Numbered from the stretch's first letter, positions 36,582-45,470 are shown. The stretch: 64,000 nt of DNA from RGIG3013 sp045538935 (GCA_045538935.1 JAZQEI010000006.1:1-64000); one strand, 5' to 3'. Notes: generated by a model from the sequence alone, not told the origin. A program made the numbers and translations.

Positions 36582-37406
36582 TTAAACTCCAGAGTAAGCT
36601 GAGAAACCGCCGTCAACCGGAACTGTTATGCCGGTTACAAAGCCAGATGCTTTTGAATCGGTAAGCCAAAGTAAAGTGCCTAATAATTCTTCAGGCTCGC
36701 CAAATCTATTCATAGGTGTTGCTCTTAAAATTTTCTCAGTTCTAGCGGTTGGGTTTCCGTTTTCGTCAAATAAAAGAGCGCGGTTTTGATTAGTTACAAA
36801 GAAACCGGGAGCAATAGCATTAACGCGAATATTCTGATTAGCAAAGTGAACAGCTAGCCACTGTGTAAAGTTGCCAACTGCCGATTTTGCAGCCGAGTAT
36901 GCAGGAATTTTTGTTAACGGACGATATGCATTCATAGAGGAAACATTTAAAATAGAGCATCCTTCTTGACCAAGCATATCTTTAGCAAAAATTTGAGTAG
37001 GAAGCAGTGTGCCTAAAAGATTTAAGTCAAATACAAAGTTAAAGCCTGCCTTATCTAAATTAAAGAAGGTCATAATATCGTTATTGTCTTCATCACCAGG
37101 CTCATAAACCTCATGTGCAGTAGTACATTTTGGATTATTACCGCCGGCACCGTTAATTAGAATTGTACATGGACCAAGGTCTGCTAAAACCTTACTATGA
37201 ACTTCTATAAGGTTATCTTTATCTAAAACGTTTGTTTTATATGCCTTGGCAATACCACCGTCGTTATTGATTTCTTCGGCAACTGCCTTTGCGGCATCTT
37301 CATTTAAATCTAATAAAGCAATTTTATAGCCTTGTTTAGATAAAGCTTTTGCAAAGCTAGAGCATAAAACTCCGCCTGCACCTGTAATTACAACGGTTTT
37401 ATTCAT
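36582..37406 (-). CDS. SDR-family oxidoreductase, probable D-fructuronate reductase
   Basis: Classical short-chain dehydrogenase: GAGGVLCSSFA cofactor loop, INGAGGNNP, catalytic Ser with YSAAKSAV (Tyr/Lys), APGFFVTNQNR and a C-terminal VPVDGGFSAYSGV. 274 aa. An insert after NNPKCTTAHEVYEPG is typical of the SDR enzymes found beside uxuA, which reduce fructuronate to mannonate and replace the UxuB type. The start lies one base from the uxuA stop, giving a tight coupling with mannonate dehydratase, the next pathway step. Confidence 0.85.
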   Translation of the reverse strand: MNKTVVITGAGGVLCSSFAKALSKQGYKIALLDLNEDAAKAVAEEINNDGGIAKAYKTNVLDKDNLIEVHSKVLADLGPCTILINGAGGNNPKCTTAHEVYEPGDEDNNDIMTFFNLDKAGFNFVFDLNLLGTLLPTQIFAKDMLGQEGCSILNVSSMNAYRPLTKIPAYSAAKSAVGNFTQWLAVHFANQNIRVNAIAPGFFVTNQNRALLFDENGNPTARTEKILRATPMNRFGEPEELLGTLLWLTDSKASGFVTGITVPVDGGFSAYSGV

Positions 37407-37407
37407 T

Positions 37408-38454
37408 TTATTTTACCTCTTTATCTTTCTTTATTGCTTCTGCAAGTCCAGATATGTAAACTGCACCAAGTGCTCTGTCGTATAAACCATAGCCGTAACG
37501 GCCTTTTTCTCCCCAAATCATACGACCGTGGTCAGGACGAACATAGCCATCAAAACCATTATCAACCAAAGCCTTTACAATGCCGTAAATATCTAGCGAA
37601 CCGCATTCTGTGGGGTGAGCTACCTCATGGAAATCGTTTTCACCATCAAATTTAATGTTGCGAATATGCATAAAGTGGATACGGTCATGATACTTGTTAA
37701 TAAACTTAATAATATCGTTGTTTTGCGAAGCTCCGAGAGAACCGGTGCAAAGGGTAAGACCGTTGTTTTTGCTATCTACTAACGATAACATTCTATCTAA
37801 ATTTTTTTCGTTAGTTATGATTCTAGGCAAGCCAAAGATGCTCCATGGTGGATCATCCGGATGTATTGCCATATTTACGCCACATTCTTCGGCAACCGGA
37901 ATTACCTTTTCTAAAAATGCTTTTAGATTTTCAAATAGTTTTTCTTCATCAACATCTTTATATTGCTCTAACAGATTTTTAAGTTCTGCTTTGGTGTAGC
38001 TTTCATCCCAGCCTGGAAGTGATAATTCACTTGTTAAAGGATTCATAGAAAGCACAGTTTCATTTACATAAGCAAGCGAATTTGATCCATCATCGTTTTG
38101 ATGCTCAAGTTCACTTCTAAGCCAGTCAAATACAGGCATAAAGTTATAACAAATGCATTTTACACCCGCTTTAGCAAGACGTCTTATATTTTCACAATAA
38201 TTTTCTATAAGTGCAGGAGCCTTGTCGGTGCCAAGTTTTATATCTTCAGGAACCGGTACACTTTCTACTACTTCGAACTCGAGTCCTTTTTCGTTTGCGG
38301 CATTTTTTATTTTTTCTATACTTTCGTTACTCCAAACACCACCGGCAGGAACATCGTATACCGCAGAAACTATGCCTGTCATTGTGGGAATTTGTCTTAT
38401 GTGGTCTAATGTTACGGGGTCATTTTCGCCATACCAGCGGAAAGTCATTTTCAT
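37408..38454 (-). CDS. uxuA: Mannonate dehydratase
   Basis: Dehydrates D-mannonate to 2-keto-3-deoxygluconate. The UxuA family start MTFRWYGENDPVTLDHIRQIP, YNFMPVFDW, MAIHPDDPPWSIFGLPRI and VRPDHGRMIWGE are conserved; these supply the metal-binding His, Cys and Asp residues. 348 aa. First gene of the operon; AGGAGG lies upstream of the ATG. With the SDR and beta-glucuronidase it gives glucuronide, glucuronate, (isomerase elsewhere), fructuronate, mannonate, KDG. Confidence 0.93.
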   Translation of the reverse strand: MKMTFRWYGENDPVTLDHIRQIPTMTGIVSAVYDVPAGGVWSNESIEKIKNAANEKGLEFEVVESVPVPEDIKLGTDKAPALIENYCENIRRLAKAGVKCICYNFMPVFDWLRSELEHQNDDGSNSLAYVNETVLSMNPLTSELSLPGWDESYTKAELKNLLEQYKDVDEEKLFENLKAFLEKVIPVAEECGVNMAIHPDDPPWSIFGLPRIITNEKNLDRMLSLVDSKNNGLTLCTGSLGASQNNDIIKFINKYHDRIHFMHIRNIKFDGENDFHEVAHPTECGSLDIYGIVKALVDNGFDGYVRPDHGRMIWGEKGRYGYGLYDRALGAVYISGLAEAIKKDKEVK

Positions 38455-38486
38455 AAAGAAAACCTCCTAAATTTTTTGACAAGTAT

Positions 38487-38516
38487 ATTATACAATAGCA
38501 CATATATACAAATCAA
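38487..38516 (-). promoter_or_regulatory. Promoter of the glucuronide operon
   Basis: On the minus strand TTGATT (38516-38511), 18 bp, TATAAT (38492-38487); start near 38480. AGGAGGTT of uxuA lies at 38461-38468. Confidence 0.7.
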
Positions 38517-38538
38517 TAGCATTTTTGGGCAAAAAACA

Positions 38539-38567
38539 TTGCAAATATGTTCATATTATGTTATCAT
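38539..38567 (+). promoter_or_regulatory. Promoter of the araC-type gene with direct repeats
   Basis: TTGCAA (38539-38544), 17 bp, TATCAT (38562-38567). Two TATGTT copies, at 38546-38551 and 38557-38562, are 11 bp apart, one helical turn, inside this promoter and ~30 bp upstream of the divergent uxuA -35 box. Direct repeats of this spacing fit AraC-family binding. Confidence 0.5.
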
Positions 38568-38607
38568 AAATAAAAACTGATACTTTTTAATAAGAAATGA
38601 TAAGATT

Positions 38608-39426
38608 ATGTTAATAAAAAACGAATATTATGACGATCAAATAAAATATGTATATACATACTCAAGCACGCCTAATAATGATGTTTTTAGACTTCATACT
38701 CATACTGACTATGAAATTTATATATTTTTAAGTGGCAGAGGAAAATATACAGTAGAAGGTACAGAGTATAATTTGCGACCAGGTTATACGCTGATTTTTC
38801 GTAGCGGAGAAGCACATGTTGCACAAATTGATGGCGATACGGAATATGAACGTATTGCTATAAATTTTGGAACTAATTTTTTAAATGCTATTGATCCTAA
38901 TAATAAACTGCTGCTGCCGTTTTTAGAAAGACCACTTGGCAGAATAAATTGCTACAACAATTTAAGTAGCATAAAGAGAATTATAGAATTATCACAAACA
39001 GAGTTTGAATCGGAATATCACAAAAGAATGTTCCTATATAATGCGATTTATGGTATTTTGTTAGAGATATATTTGAATTTTGGTGAACACAAAGAAAATA
39101 TAACTGCCCAAGGAGAGTTAAAATCTATTGCGCAAATGATAGAATATGTTAACGTAAATTTATTTGATTCAATATCTTTAGATGTAATTGCAAATAAATT
39201 TTTTATTAGTAAATCTCAGCTTAATCGTTACTTTAAAAAGTATACAGGGTCTACCGCATGGGGATATATAACTGCAAAGCGATTACTTAATGCCAGAAAA
39301 TTAATATTAGACGGAACATCTGCAAAAACGGCCGCATTAAGTAGCGGATTTGAAGATTATTCGTCTTTTTTTAGGGCATATAAAAAACGATTTGGCATAT
39401 CTCCGTCAGAAGATAAAAAACATTAA
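38608..39426 (+). CDS. AraC-family transcriptional regulator
   Basis: 272 aa: an N-terminal cupin sensing domain (~20-150, with RLHTHTDYEIYIFLSGRGKY and LIFRSGEAHV) and a C-terminal pair of helix-turn-helix motifs (~170-272; ISLDVIANKFFISKSQLNRYFKK and SSGFEDYSSFFRAYKKRFGISP). It faces away from the glucuronide operon across a 153-bp shared promoter region, so it most likely controls that operon in response to a glucuronide, uronate or intermediate. The ribosome site is weak, suggesting low expression. Confidence 0.88.
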   Translation: MLIKNEYYDDQIKYVYTYSSTPNNDVFRLHTHTDYEIYIFLSGRGKYTVEGTEYNLRPGYTLIFRSGEAHVAQIDGDTEYERIAINFGTNFLNAIDPNNKLLLPFLERPLGRINCYNNLSSIKRIIELSQTEFESEYHKRMFLYNAIYGILLEIYLNFGEHKENITAQGELKSIAQMIEYVNVNLFDSISLDVIANKFFISKSQLNRYFKKYTGSTAWGYITAKRLLNARKLILDGTSAKTAALSSGFEDYSSFFRAYKKRFGISPSEDKKH

Positions 39427-39446
39427 AAAATTTTTTTAAAAAAGTG

Positions 39447-39475
39447 TTGACAAATAAAACTTGTTGTGGTATTAT
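39447..39475 (+). promoter_or_regulatory. Strong promoter for the isolated 5S rRNA gene
   Basis: Perfect TTGACA (39447-39452), 17 bp, TATTAT (39470-39475); start predicted near 39482, about 20 nt before the 5S 5' end. Confidence 0.8.
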
Positions 39476-39500
39476 ACTTAGGCGCTCTAAAAAGTGCACA

Positions 39501-39616
39501 GTTGGTGTTGATTGCGGTGAGGGTCCACCTGTTCCCATCCCGAACACAGAAGTTAAGCTCACTAGCGCTGAAAATACTTGGCGGGCAGCTGCCTGGGAAG
39601 ATAGGAAGGCGCCAAC
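39501..39616 (+). rRNA. rrf: 5S ribosomal RNA, stand-alone
   Basis: Conserved 5S blocks are visible: TCCCATCCCGAACACAGAAG (loop B/C region), GTTAAGCTC and the GGGAAGATAGG 3' arm. The ends pair as helix I (GTTGGTG with CGCCAAC), giving about 116 nt. It has its own promoter upstream and a terminator directly behind, and no 16S or 23S sequence nearby. The 23S gene ending at ~125 lacks a linked 5S, so this copy is transcribed separately. Confidence 0.93.
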
Positions 39617-39618
39617 AC

Positions 39619-39650
39619 AAAGCCGTAGGTTTCTACGGCTTTTATTTTTT
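39619..39650 (+). terminator. Terminator of the 5S gene
   Basis: Stem AAAGCCGTAG (39619-39628) / CTACGGCTTT (39633-39642), loop GTTT, T-run. Confidence 0.9.
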
Positions 39651-39664
39651 TGTTTACTACATAT

Positions 39665-39700
39665 AAAAAATATCCCCGTCAAAACGACGGGGATATTTTT
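39665..39700 (-). terminator. Terminator of the pseudokinase gene
   Basis: Stem ATATCCCCGTC / GACGGGGATAT with T-rich flanks on both sides; probably bidirectional. It abuts the kinase stop codon. Confidence 0.85.
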
Positions 39701-41366
39701 AAAAGCTAGAATTATCGTTTGTGCTTGAACTCGAAGTTGCATCTGGGCGGTAGCAAATATTTACTCTAATACCGCTTTCGGCAATAACACTCGATCCAAC
39801 GGCTGGAATGGTTCCAATAACGGATCCGGGTGTAGCGCTTTCGTCATATGTGTCAACAAACTGGATTGTAGATGGTATAAATCCAGCTTCTAAAAGTTTA
39901 ACATAAGCTTGATCTTTTGTCATTCCGGTAATTTTCGGAACAGTAGTATCTTTAGTGCCCATACTTAAAACAAATGTGATTTTGGTTTCTTTTTCAACCT
40001 GGGTATTGGCAGCAATGGATTGTGAACATACTATACCACGACCATACTTTGCATTTAGTTCCTTATCTGTTACATCAAATATAAATACAGTGTTATAGTC
40101 TGTGTTGTTTATTATTTCTGCATAAGATTTGCCTACGAAGTTTGGAACAATATACTTTTTGTTAGCAATGCTAACTGTATCTTCTTCATCACTAGAAGTC
40201 TCGCTTGCTATACTAAATACCGATTCGTTTGAAGAAACATCGTCGTTTGCGTTATTGTTACTGAATACAGTAAAGTGTAACAACAAATAAATTAATGCAA
40301 GCAGTACGATGGTGGCAACAGAAGCAAGTATTGCATATTTTTTGCTCGCTGAATTTTTCTTTTGTGTTTTAGCGCTCTTTGTACCGTCTGCAGTGTTTGG
40401 AGAAGAAATCTGAACTAAATCGCGCCTGAATTCGTCCATGGTGGTTGTTCTGTCATTTGGTAGAATTTGCAGAGCATTTGCAAGAGCTACTAACACATAT
40501 TTTGGCAGAGTCTCGGCAATTTTTGCAGGTATTGTAAGACTATCTTCGGTTACACGGCTGGTAGCTTCGGGAGGACATATTCCCATAAGAACTCTAAACA
40601 AAGTTGCCGCAATAGAGTAAACGTCGGTTGCGGGACCGTCTTTTGCATTTTGACTAAAACCGTATTGTTCAATGGCAGAGTAACCGGAGTATAATTCACT
40701 TGAAAGGTCTCCGCCAGAAGTTCTAATGTCTTTAATACAAATTCCGGTTAGTCTGAGTTTTCCGTCTCTACCAACAACAATAGTTTCTGGAGAAATACCT
40801 CTATGAACTATGCCTAAATCATGAAGATCTTTAACAGTAGAAATAAGAGGAATAAATAAAGGTCTTGCTTGTTCCCATTTAAGCATTCCGCCATTTCTTA
40901 TAAGAAAATCTTTTAAAGTTATTCCTGATACAGCTTTAACAACCCTATAAACTGTATTGTTTTCTTCTATATGTGCCACAACCGGTAAAATTGAAGGCAG
41001 TGAAGAAACAAGCTTTAGTTTTTCTGTAATCTCAGAAAACTCTAACAAATTTTGATTAAACGGATATTCATAACCTTCGGTTATTGTTATTGAGTTATCT
41101 ACGTTACGATGTGATATTTCACGCGGGAAATATTCAATAATATCTACAATAGCGTTTTCTTCGTTATCCCAACCTATATAAGTTATAGATTCTGGATTTT
41201 CGCTACAAACCTTACCAACCAAAAAACGACCTCCCATAAGGGTGGTTTTAATGGGTAGGGTGCCAGCTTTATTTTGTGTGGCTGCATCAAAGCCACATAT
41301 TGGGCAAACGGTTTCACCGCCGTTGTCATTCATACAACCCATACAAAGTCTGTCTGTATTAAGCAT
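39699..41366 (-). CDS. Membrane PASTA protein with degenerate Ser/Thr kinase domain (pseudokinase)
   Basis: 555 aa. Order: zinc ribbon (C8, C11, C21, C24), kinase-like domain (~45-320), a Ser/Lys linker, one membrane helix (~344-365), then two PASTA-like domains outside (~402-470, 472-538). The kinase fold is clear (LHDLGIVHRGISPETIVV; ATDVYSIAATLFRVLMG), but catalytic residues are gone: the lysine of the usual VAIKEYFP is Ile77, HRD is HRG (188-190), its usual downstream Asn is Thr, and DFG reads LTG (206-208). It should not phosphorylate in the normal way. PASTA domains bind muropeptides or beta-lactams in PrkC/Stk1, so it may sense the cell wall and signal through a partner. ATG with AAGGAG upstream. 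Confidence 0.85.
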   Translation of the reverse strand: MLNTDRLCMGCMNDNGGETVCPICGFDAATQNKAGTLPIKTTLMGGRFLVGKVCSENPESITYIGWDNEENAIVDIIEYFPREISHRNVDNSITITEGYEYPFNQNLLEFSEITEKLKLVSSLPSILPVVAHIEENNTVYRVVKAVSGITLKDFLIRNGGMLKWEQARPLFIPLISTVKDLHDLGIVHRGISPETIVVGRDGKLRLTGICIKDIRTSGGDLSSELYSGYSAIEQYGFSQNAKDGPATDVYSIAATLFRVLMGICPPEATSRVTEDSLTIPAKIAETLPKYVLVALANALQILPNDRTTTMDEFRRDLVQISSPNTADGTKSAKTQKKNSASKKYAILASVATIVLLALIYLLLHFTVFSNNNANDDVSSNESVFSIASETSSDEEDTVSIANKKYIVPNFVGKSYAEIINNTDYNTVFIFDVTDKELNAKYGRGIVCSQSIAANTQVEKETKITFVLSMGTKDTTVPKITGMTKDQAYVKLLEAGFIPSTIQFVDTYDESATPGSVIGTIPAVGSSVIAESGIRVNICYRPDATSSSSTNDNSSF

Positions 41367-41448
41367 TAATATATGCTCCTTTCTAAATCAGAAATCTGCA
41401 TTTTGCAGAATGGCTTAAAACAATAACACAAAAATAACTTTACAAGTA

Positions 41449-41467
41449 ATTATATCACACTTGTCAA
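41449..41467 (-). promoter_or_regulatory. Promoter for the pseudokinase gene
   Basis: On the minus strand TGATATAAT is an extended -10 (41457-41449); a TTGACA lies only 7 bp upstream, too close to be its -35 box. A small hairpin (CTGCA/TGCAG) follows in the leader. Confidence 0.45.
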
Positions 41468-41530
41468 CAACAGAATTGTAACCTTTAGTTTATACTGGTA
41501 AAATATTTTTATAAAATTTGCATACTTACG

Positions 41531-41559
41531 TTGAATATTATGCCAATTAATGTTATAAT
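41531..41559 (+). promoter_or_regulatory. Promoter for the two polytopic membrane proteins
   Basis: TTGAAT (41531-41536), 17 bp, TATAAT (41554-41559). Confidence 0.65.
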
Positions 41560-41592
41560 AACAGTAATATTTGTGTTTTTGAGGTGAAAATT

Positions 41593-42861
41593 TTGCAACA
41601 AAAAGGTAGCAGTTCAATATCCATAAATATAAAAAACGTAACATTGCTTATGATGTTCATAATAATATCTGCGTTTTTGTTAAGGTTAATCGTTGGTGTT
41701 TCGCATATAAACACCTACGATACTTTTTGGTACAAGCGTTGGGCTTTAGATTTACCCAATGGCCTTTTTAATGTATACGAAAGGGCAGAGAGCATATCGC
41801 TTGATTATCCTCCTGTATACCTTTTCTTTTTGTATTTAACCGGACTTGGATACAAGGTGCTTGGAGCAGATCCACATATTTATACCGAAATGTTTTTAAT
41901 GAAGTTCTGGCCAATCGTTTTTGATGTTTTGTGTATTACTTTTTTATACTATATATTTAGCAAAACCGATACTAAAGCAGGAATTTTTGCCGCGACACTA
42001 TGGGCGGTTAACCCTTCAGTTTTTTTTAATAGTACAATGTGGGGTCAAACAGACTCTGTTATGATGTTTTTATTGTTGGTTGTGTTTTACTTAACTTATA
42101 AAAATAAACCTATTGCTGCATGTATCGTTTTTGCAGTTGCCGGCATGACAAAATATCAGTGCTTATATTTCACCCCAATTTTATTATTGCAAATTTACAA
42201 AGATAATAATTTTAAAACATTTTTAAAATCAATCGGCGCAGCGGCATTGTTTGTTGCAATAGTTTTTTTACCGTTCATGATCGGCAGTAAAAACCCAATG
42301 TTGTTTTTTGATGTTTATTTAGGTGGAGCAGACAAATATCCATATTGCACACTTAATGCATTTAATGTGTACGGAATGTTTTGTTTAAATTGGGTTGAAG
42401 ACACATTTGCAGGCTGCAATATTTTAAGTATGGTATTTACTGTGATGTCTTTAGCATTGGTGGTTTTCTTATATTTGTTTGGAAAAAGACATTGTGCTTT
42501 TGTTGGTGGGCTTTTATTTATGCAATGTATTTTTATGCTAACAACGCGCATGCACGAAAGATATCAAATAGTGGTTTTACCGTTTGCACTTGTGGCATAT
42601 TTTCTTTATAAAATTAAAGATTTTCTATATTTGTTTGTATCGCTAAGCGCTATTACAGCTATAAACCAAGCAATAGTTTTAATGCGCGTTGCGAAAAGTG
42701 ATTATTTTGATAGCGGATATGGAACTATTATGATGGTAGTTTCTATAATTAATTTCATTGTGTTCGCATATAGCGTGTATGTATGCTGTAAGTTTTTTCT
42801 TACAGACAATAATGACAAAAAGGAGGAGGTAAAAAATGACCTATTCGTACAAGAAGTTTAA
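41593..42861 (+). CDS. Polytopic GT-C-type glycosyltransferase-like membrane protein
   Basis: About 422 aa with ten or more membrane segments. The first extracytoplasmic loop holds an acidic motif (HINTYDTFWYKRWA) followed by SLDYPPVYLFFLYL, the pattern of lipid-carrier-dependent GT-C transferases (mannosyltransferase/GT87-like), in which the Asp is catalytic. WGQTDSVMM in a later loop is also common to that group. TTG at 41593 is chosen because GAGGTG lies 5 nt before it; a GTG at 41584 is part of that site. It overlaps the next gene by 26 nt. Likely adds a sugar to a wall polymer or lipid; the acceptor is unknown. Confidence 0.75.
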   Translation: MQQKGSSSISINIKNVTLLMMFIIISAFLLRLIVGVSHINTYDTFWYKRWALDLPNGLFNVYERAESISLDYPPVYLFFLYLTGLGYKVLGADPHIYTEMFLMKFWPIVFDVLCITFLYYIFSKTDTKAGIFAATLWAVNPSVFFNSTMWGQTDSVMMFLLLVVFYLTYKNKPIAACIVFAVAGMTKYQCLYFTPILLLQIYKDNNFKTFLKSIGAAALFVAIVFLPFMIGSKNPMLFFDVYLGGADKYPYCTLNAFNVYGMFCLNWVEDTFAGCNILSMVFTVMSLALVVFLYLFGKRHCAFVGGLLFMQCIFMLTTRMHERYQIVVLPFALVAYFLYKIKDFLYLFVSLSAITAINQAIVLMRVAKSDYFDSGYGTIMMVVSIINFIVFAYSVYVCCKFFLTDNNDKKEEVKNDLFVQEV

Positions 42862-45445
42862 TTCTTTACGCCCACAAAAAGAAAAAACGCTTCAAACTTT
42901 TTTAATTGCTTTAGGTGTCGCATTTTTATTTTTTATTCCTTATATAATTTACGATAGCGGATATTTTTTGTTTTACGGTGATTATGATGTTCAACAAGTG
43001 CCGTTTTACAAAATGTGTCATGAAATGGTTAGAACTGGCAACATTTCGTGGAACTGGGGAACAGACCTCGGTGTGAATTTTATTGGCTCATACACCTTTT
43101 ATTTGCTTGGCAGTCCTTTTTTTTGGATAACACTTTTGTTCCCAAATTGGATGGTTCCGCACTTAATGGGTCCGTTACTTATTTTAAAGTTTGCATGTAG
43201 TGCCCTTACTTCATATTGGTATATTCGCCGTTTTACAAAAACTCCTCATGCTGCACAGCTGGGCGCACTATTATATGCATTTTCGGGTTTTTCTGTATAT
43301 AACATATTTTTTAATCATTTTCACGAAGCAATAGTATTTTTTCCGTTATTGTTATTATCGGTAGAGCTATTTATAACCGAAAATCGTCGCGGTTTCTTTG
43401 CGTTTATGGTTGCAATGTGCGCAATCGTTAACTATTTCTTCTTCTTCGGAATGGTTATTTTTGTTGTTATTTATTGGTTTGTACGTGTTATTTACGGTTG
43501 TTATAAGTTATCACTCGGTAGATTTTTTGCCTTTATCTTTGAAGCAGTAATAGGACTTGCTTTGTCGGTGTTTTTGTTGTATCCGAGCCTTTTGGCCATT
43601 ATACAAAACTCCAGATTAGATGAAATTTCATTTGGTTGGAGTGCAATAATGTATGGAAAAGAGCAAATATATGCAAATATTATTCAGTGTTTCTTCTTTC
43701 CGCCTGATCTCCCGGCTCGTCCGGTATTTTTCCCCAATGCCGATGTTAAGTGGTCATCACTTGGTGGCTGGTTGCCCATATTTAGTATGGTTGGTGTGGG
43801 TACACTCTTCTCTAATAAAAAGAAAAATTGGCTTAAAACCACTATTGGAATTTTAATTTTTATGGCTCTGGTGCCAATTTTAAACAGTTCTTTCTATGCA
43901 TTTAACAGTGCGTATTATGCCCGTTGGTATTATATGCCTATTTTAATGATGAGTCTTGCTACCGTTATGATGTGTGAAGATAGAAAGGTTGACTGGAAAA
44001 GTTCATATTCTTGGGTTCTTGGAATAACATTAGCGGTAACAGGTGTTATTGGTTTGTTCCCGCAAATTAAGAACGATAAAATGATTTTCGGAATATTCAG
44101 CAACAGTACCGATAAAACCTATATTGCAAGATTTTGGTATACCTGTGCAATTGCAATAATTGGTTTGTTAGTATTAAAGTTATTATTAAATTGCCTCAAG
44201 AAAAATCCTAAGATTTTTTATCGTAATGCAACCATTGCGGTATGTATTGCTTCGGTAATTTATGCATCGGTGTTTATCGGCATCGGAAAAAGTATATCTT
44301 ATAATGCCAGAGAGGTTATGATTCCCGAACTTGTTGAAGGTGAAGTTGATCTGGAGAAAGGTGATTACAGAATAGATGTTTATGGCGGTATAGATAATAC
44401 CGGTATGTATCTAGGATTAAATTCTATAAACGCCTTCCACTCGGTAGTGCCGGTATCGGTTACTGAGTTTTGGGAGTATGTTGGTGAAGAACGTGGTGTT
44501 GCGAGTCGTCCAACAGTAGATAGCTATGCTGCACGTTCACTATTATCGGTTAAATATTTGCTTAATCGTACCGGTGGTGACAACTTCCTTGAAGATGACA
44601 CTAAAGACCCACAAATGCCCGGATTTGAGTATGTAAGTTCATCTGGTGGATATTATATTTATGAAAACAAAAATTATATACCGTACGGTTTTACCTACGA
44701 TTATTATATTACTAAAGAACAATGTGACACATTCACGGCAGATGAACGCTCAAATGTTATGCTCAAGGCATTGGTTTTAGACAAAGAGCAAGAAGAAAAA
44801 TATTCACATTTGTTTAAAAATGTTTCTGAAGATTTTAATGTTACCTATGATGGCGGTGAAACAAATCGCCTAATTATTCCTATGACAAAAGAGTCATATG
44901 CCGCCGATTGCGCAGACCGTGCAGCAAATTCTGCAGTTTATTTTAATACAGATAACAAAGGCTTTACTGCGGGTATAACTAATAATAGAGAAAACCTTGT
45001 TTTCTTCTCGGTGCCGTATGATGAGGGCTGGAGTGCTACAGTAAACGGCAATCCTGTAACAATTGAGAAGGTTAATATTGGCTTTATGGCTGTATTAGTA
45101 CCGGCAGGAGACAATACTATTAGATTTGAGTATGAAACACCCGGTTTAAAAATGGGAGTAATTATAAGCGCAGCAGCACTCTTTGTTTTAATGGTTTATC
45201 TGTTTGTTTTCAAAATGATTAATAAGCGCAACCCGGGTTCTACCGAGTATCCGGAAGGTGATGCTTTATTACAAGAGTGGACAGAGTATGAAATAGAAGA
45301 TGCAAGACTTAAACTCGAAATAGAAATGAACAACAGAACAGAGGAAATTGTAGATATTCCTAAACCTAAGCATATTTCTACTGAATTTGAGGGCGGTTTT
45401 GAAGTTAATTTAGATGTTGCCAATGATGAAAATAATGAGTCTTGA
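42836..45445 (+). CDS. YfhO-family polytopic membrane protein
   Basis: 869 aa with about twelve membrane segments in the first ~480 residues (YGDYDVQQVPFYKM and WNWGTDLGVNFIGSYTFYL are YfhO hallmarks), a long extracytoplasmic domain (~490-770) and a last helix near 785-805, followed by a charged cytoplasmic tail. YfhO-type proteins are GT-C-like; in Bacillus and Listeria, relatives glycosylate lipoteichoic acid. Its translation start lies inside the previous gene after AGGAGG, so the two are made together and probably act in one glycosylation path. No terminator separates them. Confidence 0.85.
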   Translation: MTYSYKKFNSLRPQKEKTLQTFLIALGVAFLFFIPYIIYDSGYFLFYGDYDVQQVPFYKMCHEMVRTGNISWNWGTDLGVNFIGSYTFYLLGSPFFWITLLFPNWMVPHLMGPLLILKFACSALTSYWYIRRFTKTPHAAQLGALLYAFSGFSVYNIFFNHFHEAIVFFPLLLLSVELFITENRRGFFAFMVAMCAIVNYFFFFGMVIFVVIYWFVRVIYGCYKLSLGRFFAFIFEAVIGLALSVFLLYPSLLAIIQNSRLDEISFGWSAIMYGKEQIYANIIQCFFFPPDLPARPVFFPNADVKWSSLGGWLPIFSMVGVGTLFSNKKKNWLKTTIGILIFMALVPILNSSFYAFNSAYYARWYYMPILMMSLATVMMCEDRKVDWKSSYSWVLGITLAVTGVIGLFPQIKNDKMIFGIFSNSTDKTYIARFWYTCAIAIIGLLVLKLLLNCLKKNPKIFYRNATIAVCIASVIYASVFIGIGKSISYNAREVMIPELVEGEVDLEKGDYRIDVYGGIDNTGMYLGLNSINAFHSVVPVSVTEFWEYVGEERGVASRPTVDSYAARSLLSVKYLLNRTGGDNFLEDDTKDPQMPGFEYVSSSGGYYIYENKNYIPYGFTYDYYITKEQCDTFTADERSNVMLKALVLDKEQEEKYSHLFKNVSEDFNVTYDGGETNRLIIPMTKESYAADCADRAANSAVYFNTDNKGFTAGITNNRENLVFFSVPYDEGWSATVNGNPVTIEKVNIGFMAVLVPAGDNTIRFEYETPGLKMGVIISAAALFVLMVYLFVFKMINKRNPGSTEYPEGDALLQEWTEYEIEDARLKLEIEMNNRTEEIVDIPKPKHISTEFEGGFEVNLDVANDENNES

Positions 45446-45470
45446 CAATATTTTACCTTGGTGATATAAT
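45442..45470 (+). promoter_or_regulatory. Promoter of the thiT unit
   Basis: Perfect TTGACA (45442-45447), 17 bp, TATAAT (45465-45470); it overlaps the end of the YfhO gene. Confidence 0.8.
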
